Of a DNA stretch of 64,000 nucleotides, positions 1 through 10,698 are shown piece by piece. Below the pieces are notes generated by a model. It searched no databases, was not told the DNA's origin, and saw nothing but the letters and a program-made list of their open reading frames with translations. The DNA is from Stropharia rugosoannulata. Lineage: Eukaryota; Basidiomycota; Agaricomycetes; Agaricales; Strophariaceae. The position numbers and the translations under genes are program-made. Positions within the stretch are counted from its first letter, which is position 1. Each line of letters begins with the position of its first letter. The DNA lies in the NCBI GenBank assembly GCA_028532985.1, contig JANCIK010000012.1, positions 310,001 through 374,000 on the forward strand. The letters are read 5' to 3'.

Positions 1-3000
1 AAAACGATTCAGGTCGACGCCGCTCACTTCGCTGGAGCCCATCATGCACCGTTTCATGGAACTCTGTGTCGACACGCGCAAGGGCCGTACCGCGAAGGAG
101 GGGCTCATGCAGTACAAAAACATCGCCCAAAACACCAGCGTACAGAGCATTGAATCAGTCATCACCAAATTCATTCAACTTGCGGATGCTAAGGTCTTGG
201 AGGCACAGGAGAAGGCGGCTGTAAAATCTGCGGTTGATATCGATGATTTGGAGGCTAGCGAGACCCCCGAAAGCATCCTGCTCGGAGCTGTCAGTGGCGA
301 CCAGAGCAAGGACCGTACGGACCGCGCTCTCGTTACTCCCTGGCTCAAATTCCTCTGGGAGAGCTATAGGACTTCCCTAGAGACCCTGAAAAACAACGCT
401 CGCCTCGAGGCAATTTACCAGGTATGTCCAAATACCCTCCGTCTGGGCGCATACAGATGATTTATGTGGCTTAATCAGCAAGTTGCCCAACAAGCATTCA
501 AGTTCTGCCTCAAACATCAGCGCAAGGTCGAGTTCCGCCGCTTGTGCGAGACTCTGCGTCTGCACTTGGCGAATGTAGCCAAATATGCTCACCAACAGCA
601 TTCAATCAACCTGTCCGACCCTGACACCCTCCAACATCATCTTGACACTCGCTTCGTCCAGTTGAACACCTCAGTGGAACTGGAGCTATGGCAGGAGGCT
701 TTCCGGTCCGTAGAAGATGTCCACAACCTTCTTACTATGGCCAAGAAGGCACCTCGGCCTGCCATGATGGCCAACTATTACGAGAAGCTCACCAAGATCT
801 TCCTGATGAGTGGGAACGCGCTTTACCACGCGGCGGCCTGGAGCAGATATTATTCCATTGTTACCTCCATCGGTGGCAAATCTGACGAAGAACTCGGCCG
901 GCTTGCTGCGCAAGTGCTCGTTAGCGCGCTTGCTGTACCGGTTGGCCTGCATACGGACGAGCCCGATGAGCTCAAGGGCAAAAATGCGCGTTTGACGGCT
1001 CTGCTCGGTCTGACACGCATGCCTACTCGCTCTGGACTCCTGAAGGATGCTGTACGTTGACCCTTTCTTTTTTCGACGATGCTAGATTTAATATTTCTTT
1101 CCCTCTCATTAGCTTTCACGTGATGTCCTCAAGCTTTCTCCTCAGACAATCAAGTCGCTGTACAACATTCTTGAGGTCACTTTCGACCCTCTTACCCTCT
1201 GTGAATCTATTACCCCTCTCCTTAAGGTCTTGGCTACCGATGAGGCGTATTCACCCTACCTCACTCTCCTCCAGCGCGCACTCCTTTCCCGACTTCTGTC
1301 GCAGCTGTCACAAGTGTACTCGACCATCAAAATCAGCAAACTTCTCTCATTGGTTGCTCCTCTCAAGGAGGCCGGCCTAGAAGGCTCGTTTGATGACGAG
1401 CAGGTTGAGGCATACATTATGGGCTGCGCTCGCCGTGGGGAACTTGCCGTTCGCGTTGACCACAAAGACGGTAGTATTACGTTCGTCGATGATCCTTTCT
1501 CCTCCAACGACGACCAGCCATCGTCCTCTACTGCATCGACCTCCTCTCTTGTGAACGAGGCAACCATTCAACCGTCCACTGCGGAGCTCGTCCGCACCCG
1601 CCTGAGCAAGATTGCCCAATGTCTGCACACATCTTTGAATGCGATTGAGGAACAACCGCCTGCTCCCACACCGGAAGAACAGGCCGCTAAGTTCAAGGCT
1701 CTTGTTGCAGCTGTTGAGTCGGAACGCAAGGCGTTGCAACTTCGCCGTGCCCTTGTGGCGCGCCGCCGCGAGCTATTGAGCGAACTCAGTGCCCGCAAAG
1801 AGAAAGAGGAGAGCAGCAGGCGTGCAGAGCACTCGAGGCGTGAGAAGGAGGAGGAGTCGAGGAGACTGAAGGAGGAGCTGAAACGCAAGGAGGTGGAGCG
1901 CACAAAGAAGGAGATCGAGACTATCCGCATCGACGAGGCGAAGAAATATGCTCAGAGCCTGGTGGACAAGGGTATTCTCAAACCAAACGATGTCGAGGTA
2001 CGTTATGTTGTAGCTTCTGACGGTCTATTGTACTCACATATTCTTCTAACAGAAACTGGAGTCGTACGATACCGAGAATCTCATCACGATCCAAGTTCAA
2101 CAGCTCGAGAAAGACAAGAAAGAGTTGCAAGAAAAGCTGCGCATTGTTGCGAAGCGCATTGACCACATCGAGCGTGCCTACCGCAAGGAGGAGCGCCCGC
2201 TGCTCGCGGAAGACTACGAAGTGCAGCAGCGCACAGACAAGGAGACGTTCGAAGCCATCCAGAAAGCCCGTATTCGCGCCGCACGCCAAGCACACGAGGA
2301 CGATCTCAACACAAAAAAGCGTCTGAGCCGCATGATGTCCGATTACGAGAGCCGCCGCGCAGACATCATGGCGCGCAAGAGCATCGACTTTGCCAAGAAG
2401 CAAGAAGCTGCTGCGCGCAAGATCCAGGAAGAGAAGACAAAACGATTCACCCTTGTGATGAAGCAACGCGAGGAGGAACGCTTGCGCCGCGAGAAGGAAG
2501 AGGAGGAGGAGCGCAAGCGAGCTGCGGAGGAGGCAAGGTTGCAAGCCGGTGAGTAGGATTCCCTTCATCTCATAGTCTGTGAGGTTAATCTTTTTTTTGC
2601 AGAGAAAGCTGCAGAGGAAGATCGCCGCCGCGCAGAGGCAGAGGCCGCCGCCGCCGAGGAGGAGGAGAAAAAGCGCAAGGAGCAGGCAGAAATTGCCGCC
2701 CGGCGCGAGGAACGCGAACGGGAACGCCAGGAGGCACTGGAAAAAGCTCGTCTTCAGCAGCAACGCGAGGAAGAGGCCGAACAACGTCGCCAACAGCGTG
2801 CGGCGGAGAAACTTTCCGCACAGCGCAAGCCACTCCTGGCGCCCAGTGCCGTCCGCCCTGGTGCCAAGGAAGACACGAGCGAATGGCGTCGGGGCTCGCC
2901 TGCTGCCCCTCCCCTGCGCGCAGCAGCGGCCGCCACGCCACCTGCCCGTTCGGAGAGCCCCGCCAACGTTGCACCCAAATTTCGCCCTGCTGGAGCTGCT

Positions 3001-3213
3001 GCTGCCGCTGGTGGTCCTGCGGGTGGCGGATGGCGCGCCAGAGAGGCCGCAGCCAAGGCAGCGGCTGCAGGAGGCACGGCGTCGCCGCGCCCCAGCTCAC
3101 CTGCACCGCTCAAGGAGGAGCCGAAGAAGGATGATGACGGATTCCAGACTGTCTCAGGGCGGGGATCTGGAGCAACGCGTGGTGTTTACCGCCCTCCCCG
3201 GGGGCGCGCCTAG
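1..3213 (+). CDS. TIF32: Eukaryotic translation initiation factor 3 subunit A (eIF3a), 5'-truncated by window
   Basis: Scaffold subunit of the eIF3 complex, which binds the 40S subunit during translation initiation in the cytoplasm. The start lies before the window; the visible protein begins within the conserved N-terminal segment ([15 protein letters not shown] at about 29-73). I place exons at 2-421, 479-1051, 1113-1997, 2053-2548 and 2603-3213; every intron is 46-61 nt and starts with GTATGT, GTACGT or GTGAGT, and every junction keeps frame. A PCI-type helical region is followed by a long, highly charged Arg/Glu/Lys coiled coil (about 1780-2780), then an Ala/Pro/Gly-rich tail ending in an RG-rich motif ([10 protein letters not shown]) before TAG at 3211-3213. 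This order is diagnostic for eIF3a. Nothing looks broken. Its neighbour at 4182-5678 is convergent. Confidence 0.95.
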
Positions 3214-4181
3214 GTGTTTATCCTGTTTCTTTTACCACCCTTTCTGTTCCATGTTCATGCACTCATGCTTCACAAGCCTCAATCATACTATTGTTTCAAT
3301 GTTTGTTCCTCCAACCTTCGTCTTCGTTCCAGTTTGAGATTTGTATTTATACCTTACGGCCTCCCACACGATGTTAGCGATGATTGCTGATAGGGGCATC
3401 GCTGTTTTCTTGCTTTTTGTCACGTCCATATGCATTTTGTTTTCATCTTCCCGCTATGCCACTGTACGACAGCGACGAAAGCGCATCCATGATTATGTTA
3501 GGTATGTAGGTATGATATGATTTAATTAGTCTGAAGGAGTCGCATATACCCATGAACTCCTGGAAGGACCAGGGAAAGGGTACACAAACCGAGGATGCAT
3601 ACTCTTCCAAAATGATTGCATTTCGTGAGATGTACTGTTTTTACACTGTATGGAGTGATTCATACGCTTTGCTGGGCTATCTATCACCTTCAATCACTTG
3701 AGTATTGGGTCATGGGGATAGGAGACCAGAGCCGGTCGGCTGTGCAGTGGGCGCCTATCAATTACTTGGCGTCATCGCCTGCTCGAAACCGGATATACAA
3801 GTTGCACCAATATCGTTGTCATTCTAAGGCAGATTTTGCCCCGTCTGCTTGCGCAGTGGGGTATCCTGGAGCCGTAGACTCTTGAAGCCATCCCATGGAT
3901 GAAGCTATGATTCCAAAGAGGCAAAACAAACTCTATCGGATACTGTAAGCAAGGTCCATCTTGAACCGAACTGTCCTAATGCAAGTCACCCCAAGAGTGA
4001 GATATCTTTCGCAAATCTTGTTCTATTGATTAAGATATTATAAGTACATGGTTTTAACACAGTGGAAGGCATGTGGTAGAGAGATGTCATGTTGAGTGAT
4101 AGCAATGTGATTGGGGTGTGGTTTCGCTGAGTCGAAGGGAAAATTGCGCAAAATGGATTAGGGCCGACGAAATTGAGTCAA
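3214..4181. other. Convergent intergenic region, no gene seen
   Basis: Between the 3' ends of the eIF3a gene and the convergent membrane-protein gene. It should contain both 3' UTRs. A short open frame at 3616-3885 has no recognisable product, no intron signals and low-complexity composition, so I do not call it. No repeat or RNA gene seen. Confidence 0.6.
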
Positions 4182-5678
4182 TTACTCAGAGTCCTCTTCG
4201 GGTTCCAGTGGTAACAGAGGTAGCTTTGTCTCGTCGATCCTCTTCAAGGACCCTGAGTCCCTAGCGAAAGGAAAGGAAGTCCACGAAATACCAGCCCTTA
4301 GTGACCACGCGTTTGTACGGGCCTTGTCCGCCCTATGCACAAAATCTTCGACAAAAGCTTGGTCGGCCTCTTCAACAACAATATCACCTCTTTGGAGGAG
4401 ACTTTCTCGAACTTGGCTTGGAGATTTGTTCTGCTTGATCGATTCCGTTACACACCTTCTCCAAGCGTCCCACGCCGGCGTCGCGTTAGGGACGAGCTCT
4501 TGGAGGATAGCCATTGGGTCCTTGGGCACTGTGTACATCGTGACGAGGGCTGCGGCTGTAGACCACTTGTCCACGCGGAACTTGTAGATTTTGGGGTTCC
4601 CCAAGACCTTCAGTAGAACGTCTGCTTGAAGCTTTTTGTGATTGAAGGATGCCATATATGCGTTAAATCCCCACGACATGGCGAGGGTCCATAGGAAGAT
4701 GATTTGACCAATAAGAATTCCTTGCGGTACTAGGAATAGTTGAACGAGGAACTGTGTGAGCAGTAGAAGCGACCCAATTCCAATTTTGTGGTAGGCTGGA
4801 GCGCTGTCCTTGTAGGACAAATTGTAGTGGCCCCGGGTAATGCGACTAACGAGCTGCTCTGTTCCCTTCAGTATGATGATATTCGAAGCGTCCCATAGGA
4901 TTCCATCTCCTTTAGGCGATTTATCCGATGGTTTGGGTCCAATAAGTTGGAGGGTAGCTGATCCTAGCACGAATGTGCTGACACCGTTTGAGAGTGCGCC
5001 AAATAGAATGATGCCGCAGCTGAACCAATCAGCGACGAGTGCACATAGAACCGCGCCGGAAAATGTGGACAGTATAGGAATAATTCCCCAATATCCAAAA
5101 GGAACGAGATACTCGGGAGGGATATCCGTAAGGTTCTCCCGGGACTGGGACTTCGCTTTCGCTTCTAGGTTTACGATGCTGATGTAGATGCCATGCTCCG
5201 CCTTCTCATCACTGTCGGGTTTGCTCTGCAACTCCTCCTCCTCCTCCGACTCTTCTTTTTCTAGGTCTGCAAGAGTGCGCGGCTGCGGCAACTCTGATTT
5301 CTGGACTCTTTCTTGACAGTGGTTGGACAAGAGATGTGCAAGATGTCCAGTGAACGGAAGCTGAGTGCCGGAGTATACACCGATGTACCGTGGGCCTTGC
5401 ATGTTATCGAGCTCCAGAGTTTTGGCGGGTCCATCGGTCGGTCCTGGAAAGAGCCAGTTCCAAAAGCCCGACTCCGGTATCTTTCCATATTTTCGAGCAA
5501 CTTGAAGACTACCCGGGGAGTTGTAGAAGCCTGCCCAGCGCCGGCCGCGCATGAGGTGAACGGTGGTCATTGCCGATAGCGATTCGTCTCCTCCCAGAAA
5601 ACCAACGACGCCGGAGACATCGAGGCTAAAGCCGGAGTGCTGCAAGGGGCGGGGAATGATACTGTGTACAGGCGCCAT
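4182..5678 (-). CDS. Multi-span membrane protein of unknown function, 498 aa
   Basis: A single uninterrupted frame from ATG at 5678 to a stop at 4182, unusual here because almost all neighbours have introns. The N-terminal third is soluble-looking, with a very acidic stretch (EKEESEEEEELQSKPDSDEK region, about residues 138-160). Residues about 195-250 hold two hydrophobic segments (YWGIIPILSTFSGAVLCALV and the following CGIILFGALSNGVSTFVLGS), and about 300-345 two more (IGIGSLLLLTQFLVQLFLV and GQIIFLWTLAMSWGF). So at least four membrane spans with a cytosolic-type C-terminus of about 150 residues ending in LPLLPLEPEEDSE. I do not recognise a named family and assign no function. It is divergent from the F-box-like gene across about 1.1 kb. 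Confidence 0.8.
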   Translation of the reverse strand: MAPVHSIIPRPLQHSGFSLDVSGVVGFLGGDESLSAMTTVHLMRGRRWAGFYNSPGSLQVARKYGKIPESGFWNWLFPGPTDGPAKTLELDNMQGPRYIGVYSGTQLPFTGHLAHLLSNHCQERVQKSELPQPRTLADLEKEESEEEEELQSKPDSDEKAEHGIYISIVNLEAKAKSQSRENLTDIPPEYLVPFGYWGIIPILSTFSGAVLCALVADWFSCGIILFGALSNGVSTFVLGSATLQLIGPKPSDKSPKGDGILWDASNIIILKGTEQLVSRITRGHYNLSYKDSAPAYHKIGIGSLLLLTQFLVQLFLVPQGILIGQIIFLWTLAMSWGFNAYMASFNHKKLQADVLLKVLGNPKIYKFRVDKWSTAAALVTMYTVPKDPMAILQELVPNATPAWDAWRRCVTESIKQNKSPSQVRESLLQRGDIVVEEADQAFVEDFVHRADKARTNAWSLRAGISWTSFPFARDSGSLKRIDETKLPLLPLEPEEDSE

Positions 5679-6764
5679 GAAGCCTGGATCACAAAGGAAG
5701 CTTAAAGTAGTACATTGTGTGCTCTAGCTCTTTTATTCGTGTGATTATTGTGATCATCGTAATAACAAGGGATGCGAAGAGCACAGCCGCATGGTAGCTG
5801 AAGCTTATTTGAAGCGTACAACGCATTGCCTTGACTGAATGTGGTGGTAAGCGGAGAGATTTCCACGCCTTTTCAAAATATTACAAACCCACCCCAGAAC
5901 GGATTCTACTCTTTCATTTCTTCATTTCTTGTTCGTTGACCAAGCGAAGCTTTAAAGCACCCGCAATTTTTTTACCATAACACCCGAATGTCTAGCATAC
6001 ATGCACACTTAATTCTTCACAACGCTTCTAATCGGAGGCGTTGATTACATTAAACTGGACTAGTTTAATGTAATCTTCCCAGGACCCATGACCTGTGCAG
6101 TTGAAGCTGCAAGCGATACAGTCACTGCCTTGATAATAACAACAAAACCATCCGAGAGTTGTGATACCGCCGTGCATTAATAAGGAGGACGACCATTCCT
6201 GCTATGAGTAGTCAAATCCAGATATCATACCGCACGTACTGAGAACCAGCCCCAGCCATTTCATTTCAAGTATTACTATGGTCTTACCGTATTACGATCG
6301 TGACCAGGCCATCGAAGCAACGTCATGCTGCGGGATCATGGCGGTGACATAAACCACCGGTTTGCGGGGCTATTCTGAGAACCAAATTTCTCATGTCAGG
6401 ACGATTATAGTTTCTCGTCGGAGGAATGAGCAGTACGACCTCTTTCAAGTGCACACCAGCTTGCGGCGATGCGGTTAGTAGATGTGGTTGACTGTAATAA
6501 GCTGTGACTTTAGTAGTCAATAAGCACAATTACCAAATCCAATTTAAGCGCCCACAATTTCACAAAACTTGTTTGTTTCTCGGGTACAAGAATATTTTTT
6601 CAAATTGCAAAACGAGCTTCAATGTTGCATACATTAGTAGAAGTTGATTTGACTTTCATTGGCCAACGATCATCTTTAAGACCTGATGAGGACCCTCAGA
6701 AGGTCGCTTCCGGAGATATGAAGACGCCGCAGACGTAATGTCAATATTGCAGAGCGAGACGTTT
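5679..6764. other. Divergent promoter region
   Basis: Upstream DNA shared by the membrane-protein gene (-) and the F-box-like gene (+). No gene was found. It contains the perfect inverted repeat listed at 6044-6074 and AT-rich tracts. The short open frame at 6323-6529 on the minus strand is not supported by any motif. Confidence 0.5.
6044..6074. repeat. Perfect inverted repeat, 13 bp arms, 5 nt loop
   Basis: ATTACATTAAACT at 6044-6056 is exactly complementary to the segment at 6062-6074, with the loop GGACT. It lies in the divergent intergenic region and is not part of any gene. It could fold as a cruciform or hairpin, or be a dimeric binding site; no function is assigned. Confidence 0.8.
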
Positions 6765-6772
6765 TATATAAG
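6765..6772 (+). promoter_or_regulatory. Probable TATA box of the F-box-like gene
   Basis: TATATAAG, 39 bp upstream of the ATG at 6811, on the coding strand. Such a short distance would give a brief 5' leader, which is common in fungi. Seen in sequence only. Confidence 0.5.
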
Positions 6773-6810
6773 TATCTTGCAGGTATCATCTGATCAAAAA
6801 TTTCCCCGCC

Positions 6811-8242
6811 ATGTCTATGTCCCAGTCGCCTTGCCTTCCATCCGATATTCTGGAGCTCGTCATTTCTGAGCTCTCAAAATCAGCAAATGGATCCATATAC
6901 ACCAGCAGCTCGACCTTCTCTACTCTTTCCCGTGTCTCCTTCTGGTTCAGACGTCTCGCAAACAAACACAGGTTCTGCACCATTTCGCTGCGCCTGCGCC
7001 ATCTACCGCTTGCACGAGTACACAGACTTCTCCAGGTACTGCAGTCCAATGTATGGGATGAGGGAGAAAAGCCTGTCGTTCATGTCTACACCCTATCCAT
7101 CCAATTCTCCCCTCAAGACGATGCCCATCATGGACTGGAGGACGGAAGCTTGTCCACACTTCTGAGGATCATCTTTCAGAGGAATATTCCCATTGTCCCA
7201 ATCCGACCATTCGCACTCCACTTACTTGGGCACGTTCCACGCCGACCCTCTCTATTTAATATTCTCAGCAGTTCGGACGGTAAACTCGACTGGAACTCTC
7301 TAACAGCGAGTTTTGTGTCGGACCTTCGCGAGATCTGCGCTGATTCCCGTTTAACAAATCTGAACCTTGTTCGCCTCCGCAACGTCCCACTCGACCTTCT
7401 ATCAGGGCCATGCGTCGTGGAAAGCCTCATGCTTGATGTCGTTTTCTTCGTGCCCCACTCGTCCAGTGGGTCCCCTGAATCGGTACACCCATACTTAGGC
7501 CTTCGCGAATTCAATTTCTATTCCAGTCCATCCTTTGTTTGCCTCAACTGCCCAAGCATTTTCACGAATCTAAAAAAGCTTGAGTGCCGCTTCAAATTAA
7601 CGGACGACATGGATCTCTTAGCCAAATTGCTCGAGAGTACTAGGTCGCTCAACGGCTTATCATTACACATGTCTAGCACTACACGTGAGTCTCCTTCAAA
7701 TTTTACCAACAACTTTAGGAGACTGACAACTCATATCATTTCTCGTAACTATTCAACTAGTTCTCTGCATGCCGACAGAATCCCCTAGCCGTTCCAAGTT
7801 GAGCTCACTTCGATGTTTTTCAATTACACTGGACACTCTGCCCATCAGCGCAAAATACCCTCAGCAGACATGGTGTCCTCAGCTGATCAACATTCTGCGC
7901 CTCGGTTCTGACTTAGCGCTCGAGTTGCTAACTATCACATTTCGTAGTAGTTCCATCTACGTGAGGCAGAATCTACACGAGGGCATCGACCAGATCATGT
8001 CACATGTCGACCACAAAGTATTCGACGCCTTCCTTGCAGGTTTACCAATGGTACATAAGATCATTATCGAGTTGAGTTTCTCGGTGGGGGTAAAGCAACC
8101 GATGGAGGACTTAGACGGGCTAGCAGAAATGGCGCAACTGAAAGCAGCAGAATGCTTTCAACAGACTTCCAGAGCTCTATTGACAAATTTCGCCGTCGAA
8201 GTTAGCTTACAACCATTATATCTTTCCAGCTTTGCTAGATGA
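6811..8242 (+). CDS. F-box-like protein with leucine-rich C-terminal part
   Basis: Two exons, 6811-7684 and 7761-8242, joined across a 76 nt intron (GTGAGT...CTAG) to give about 451 aa. The N-terminus (LPSDILELVISELSK, then an STLSRVSFWFRRLANKHRF segment) has the pattern of fungal F-box domains: a Leu-Pro start, Ile-Leu helix, and a conserved W-x-R/A stretch. The remainder is Leu-rich with repeated L-x-x-L patterns, consistent with a degenerate leucine-rich or unknown fungal F-box C-terminus. F-box proteins recruit substrates to SCF ubiquitin ligases; the substrate cannot be inferred. A TATA box lies just upstream. It is unrelated to the repeats that follow. Confidence 0.7.
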
Positions 8243-8474
8243 AACGGCGATGAACTATGGCCTTTGAGATTTACATGGTACAGCCTTGTCTCGACGGACT
8301 CTTTGGCCTATCAATCTACACATAGTATGTATATATAAAGAGTATTGTAATCACCCGAACAATATGTATGTAATGTTTTTAATTGCTAACATTTTGTAAC
8401 TAGAGTACTATAGCCTAGAAATCTGGGGTACGCAACGTTTGTGGTATGTACTCTGGATCATCGCTCGCGGTACA

Positions 8475-8770
8475 TACTGTACCATTTTAAATGGTTCGTC
8501 CGTCCCATGTCCCAAGGGCCATGTACGTGGACGAAATCGATGCTTTGTCCCGTGTCCCAAGCCCAGTGGACGGAGAAATTTTTGAAAATGGCTAAGACCA
8601 TACCTCCAAAAACTGGCTCGCCCTAAAAAAAAAAAACTGGCTGGACGAAATTTTTTGGACGAAATTTTTGGATTGTCCCGGGTCATGCCAAAAGTGGCGG
8701 GGCAAGATTTTCGTCCACGGTGTCCCATGTCCCCCCCCCCCCTGGACGAACCATTCGAAATGGTACAGTA
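8475..8770. mobile_element. MITE-like element with 27 bp terminal inverted repeats
   Basis: The left end (8475-8501, TACTGTACCATTTTAAATGG...) and the right end (8744-8770) are inverted copies differing at only two central positions. Both ends are flanked by TACA (8471-8474 and 8771-8774), fitting a 4 bp target duplication; a TA duplication with slightly shorter ends is equally possible and would suggest a Tc1/mariner relative. The interior is non-coding, rich in GTCCC and GGACGAAA words, with an 11-12 A tract and a 12 C tract (8731-8742). It carries no transposase. The right-hand 49 bp are included in the later 2 kb duplication and reappear at 21753-21800, so the insertion predates that event. 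Confidence 0.75.
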
Positions 8771-9269
8771 TACAACGTTCTCCGATGACCGGGGGTCAAA
8801 TTGTCACGGTCGAAGTTCATCTGCCAGTGTCAAAAACGAGGTACCCGCATGCTGATGGATACATAGGCGACGTCAAATGAAGCCTTTAAGGTGTGTACGA
8901 GGCAGTGTGCTGGGAAACGTCGACCTGGAATATACGTTGAATAACTCACTGTCTTTCCAGTGCTTGAGCCATAGACACAGAATATCCATGAAACACTGAG
9001 GGTTTTTCTTCTACAGTTACTGCTCCGATAAACCATTCCAGCTAAAGTTCAAGGCTTTTACTATAAATCTAAAAATAGAATCTAATTGATTTCCAAGTTG
9101 CGCTAAGCGACTTAGTTGAGGAACATATGGAATGCTTCCACCAGCGCCAAGCTCGGGCGATGCGCCCTGTAGGGAAGTACCCAAGACGCTAGTTTCATGA
9201 TATAATGGATCACCGGGGGATAACTGGGGTGTCGAGGTTCCCCCATTCCTTGATCTCCTAGTGACAGAC

Positions 9270-10231
9270 ATGTTGGCCCCCATTCTTTCCAGCGGCTCTT
9301 TCGTCGTCATTTTATCGGCCCTCAGCCTGACCGGTATGTTCTGTCTTGTCTACTAGCGACTATAGCTCTAGAGCTGACAGAACTTGTGCAGCAACCAACC
9401 CATTTGTGCTCCGTAGTCCTATCGCCAAGGGAAGCCTCTTCTTACGACAAACGGCTCCGACACCAGTAAGTACAGGAACTGACTATGATGTACATATCTA
9501 ACTCTACGTGCTCTTCCTGTACCGGCAGTGTGACTCTCAGTGCGCGGTATTTGAGAACGCGATCAATGTAAGCTGAGTCGTGGGTTGCAATGAGGTGGCA
9601 TGCAGTCTGACCGCTTCATTATAGACTTGCACCACCCCGTCATGCTTCTGCACAAATGCCGTTTCAAGCTCGTTACAGAGCTGTGTAAATTGCGCAGTGA
9701 ACGCAGCACCTACGGCCGAGGTATTCGACTCCGTTGAACAGCTGGTAGACTGTGAGTTCCATTGTCATCTGCACCGTGATAGCAATGGAGGAGTAACACG
9801 TTATTATAGCATACCTAGCAGTTTGCCCAAGTGCCTCGATTGTTACACCGAATGCTCCCCAATCACCCTCCGGGTCGGCCTCTGCGCCCGCAAACACCCC
9901 AACAGCTCCGATCGCCAGTCCATCGGGAAGTGGTAGCACACCAAAGGCACCAACTTCCATCGTGCCAAACTCGAATACAGCCACAGGAACAGGGGCAGGG
10001 AGTAACAGCGGGTTTTCGAGTGCCACTCAAACCGGAGATCCATTGGCTGGTTTGCCGTCCATCACCAGCTTGGTCACATCCACGATCAGACCTGACGATC
10101 TATCAACTTCTCCGCAATCGCAACCGACAGGAGGGTCGGCGGGACTTAGCAGTGCAGGCAGCCATATTCAATCACTGACGTTTATTCCTCTTGGGCTTAT
10201 CGCTGTCACGACTTGGATGATTGTACTGTAA
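9270..10231 (+). CDS. CFEM-like 8-Cys, GPI-anchored secreted protein (copy 1)
   Basis: Five exons: 9270-9333, 9392-9465, 9529-9567, 9625-9751, 9819-10231; all junctions follow GT/AG rules and preserve frame. Residues 1-21 form a signal peptide (MLAPILSSGSFVVILSALSL). Eight cysteines follow with spacing C-x3-C, then C-x4-C-x-C, C-x2-C and a last C (CDSQC, TCTTPSCFC, SCVNC, VC), resembling fungal CFEM or related wall-protein domains. A Ser/Thr/Pro/Gly-rich stalk then runs to a hydrophobic tail (SLTFIPLGLIAVTTWMIVL), expected to direct GPI attachment. So the product is probably at the cell surface. It is a full copy inside the 2 kb duplication; copy 2 starts at 22300. It differs from copy 2 by Thr/Ala just after the signal peptide. 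Confidence 0.82.
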
Positions 10232-10471
10232 TAGCGAACGCGTCACCTCTTCATGTTTATCATGTTAGGAATCTTATGATACCGTCAATTGTAACGGACA
10301 CGTTGGACACTGTTTGTCAGCTCGTTTATGAATAAATTTTGTTGTAATGACCTACATTTGGTGGCGTTACACCCTACTTGAAAGTAAATCTCCAGTGCTT
10401 TCAGCATAGTGCCATAACAGATGCTGCAGGACCAGAACTAGAATTAACAATATCGTAATCAACAAGCAATA

Positions 10472-10698
10472 TCAGTACGAGACGCCCATTTCCCTCCCGA
10501 TCTCCTTCAAAATCTCGCTCGCCAACCGCTTCGCGTCAAACTCAACTGTACCAACATGGCCCCCATTAGCTGGTGCCGCAGCTTTGGTCATTTCACCGGA
10601 TGTAATCCCGTTAGTTTTGCTCCCCGTCTCAATTGCGTGATGGACATCTTTGAAATCGTCTTCTAGTGACACCCAACATGTAGGACTCTTCCTCGGTA
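10472..10698 (-). pseudogene. Mon2 3'-end fragment left by duplication
   Basis: The minus-strand frame ending at 10472 encodes the same C-terminus as intact Mon2 at 23502 (…KRLASEILKEIGREMGVSY). Upstream of codon PRKSPTC the homology stops abruptly at 10698, where Gypsy pol sequence begins. It lacks all other exons and a promoter, so it cannot make Mon2. It simply marks the boundary of the duplicated segment and may still supply a 3' UTR or terminator. Confidence 0.93.

Larger units (their letters stand above)
8725..10698. repeat. Host-DNA direct duplication, copy 1 (1974 bp)
   Basis: Nearly identical to 21753-23728. I see only a 2-base difference (AA at 9393-9394, GG in copy 2) and a C-tract of 12 versus 14. 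It covers the right end of the MITE, a complete CFEM-like gene and the last 227 bp of the Mon2 coding sequence. The right border (10698/10699) is a fusion of the Mon2 last exon to the middle of Gypsy pol with one shared base; the left border lies inside the MITE. Confidence 0.95.
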
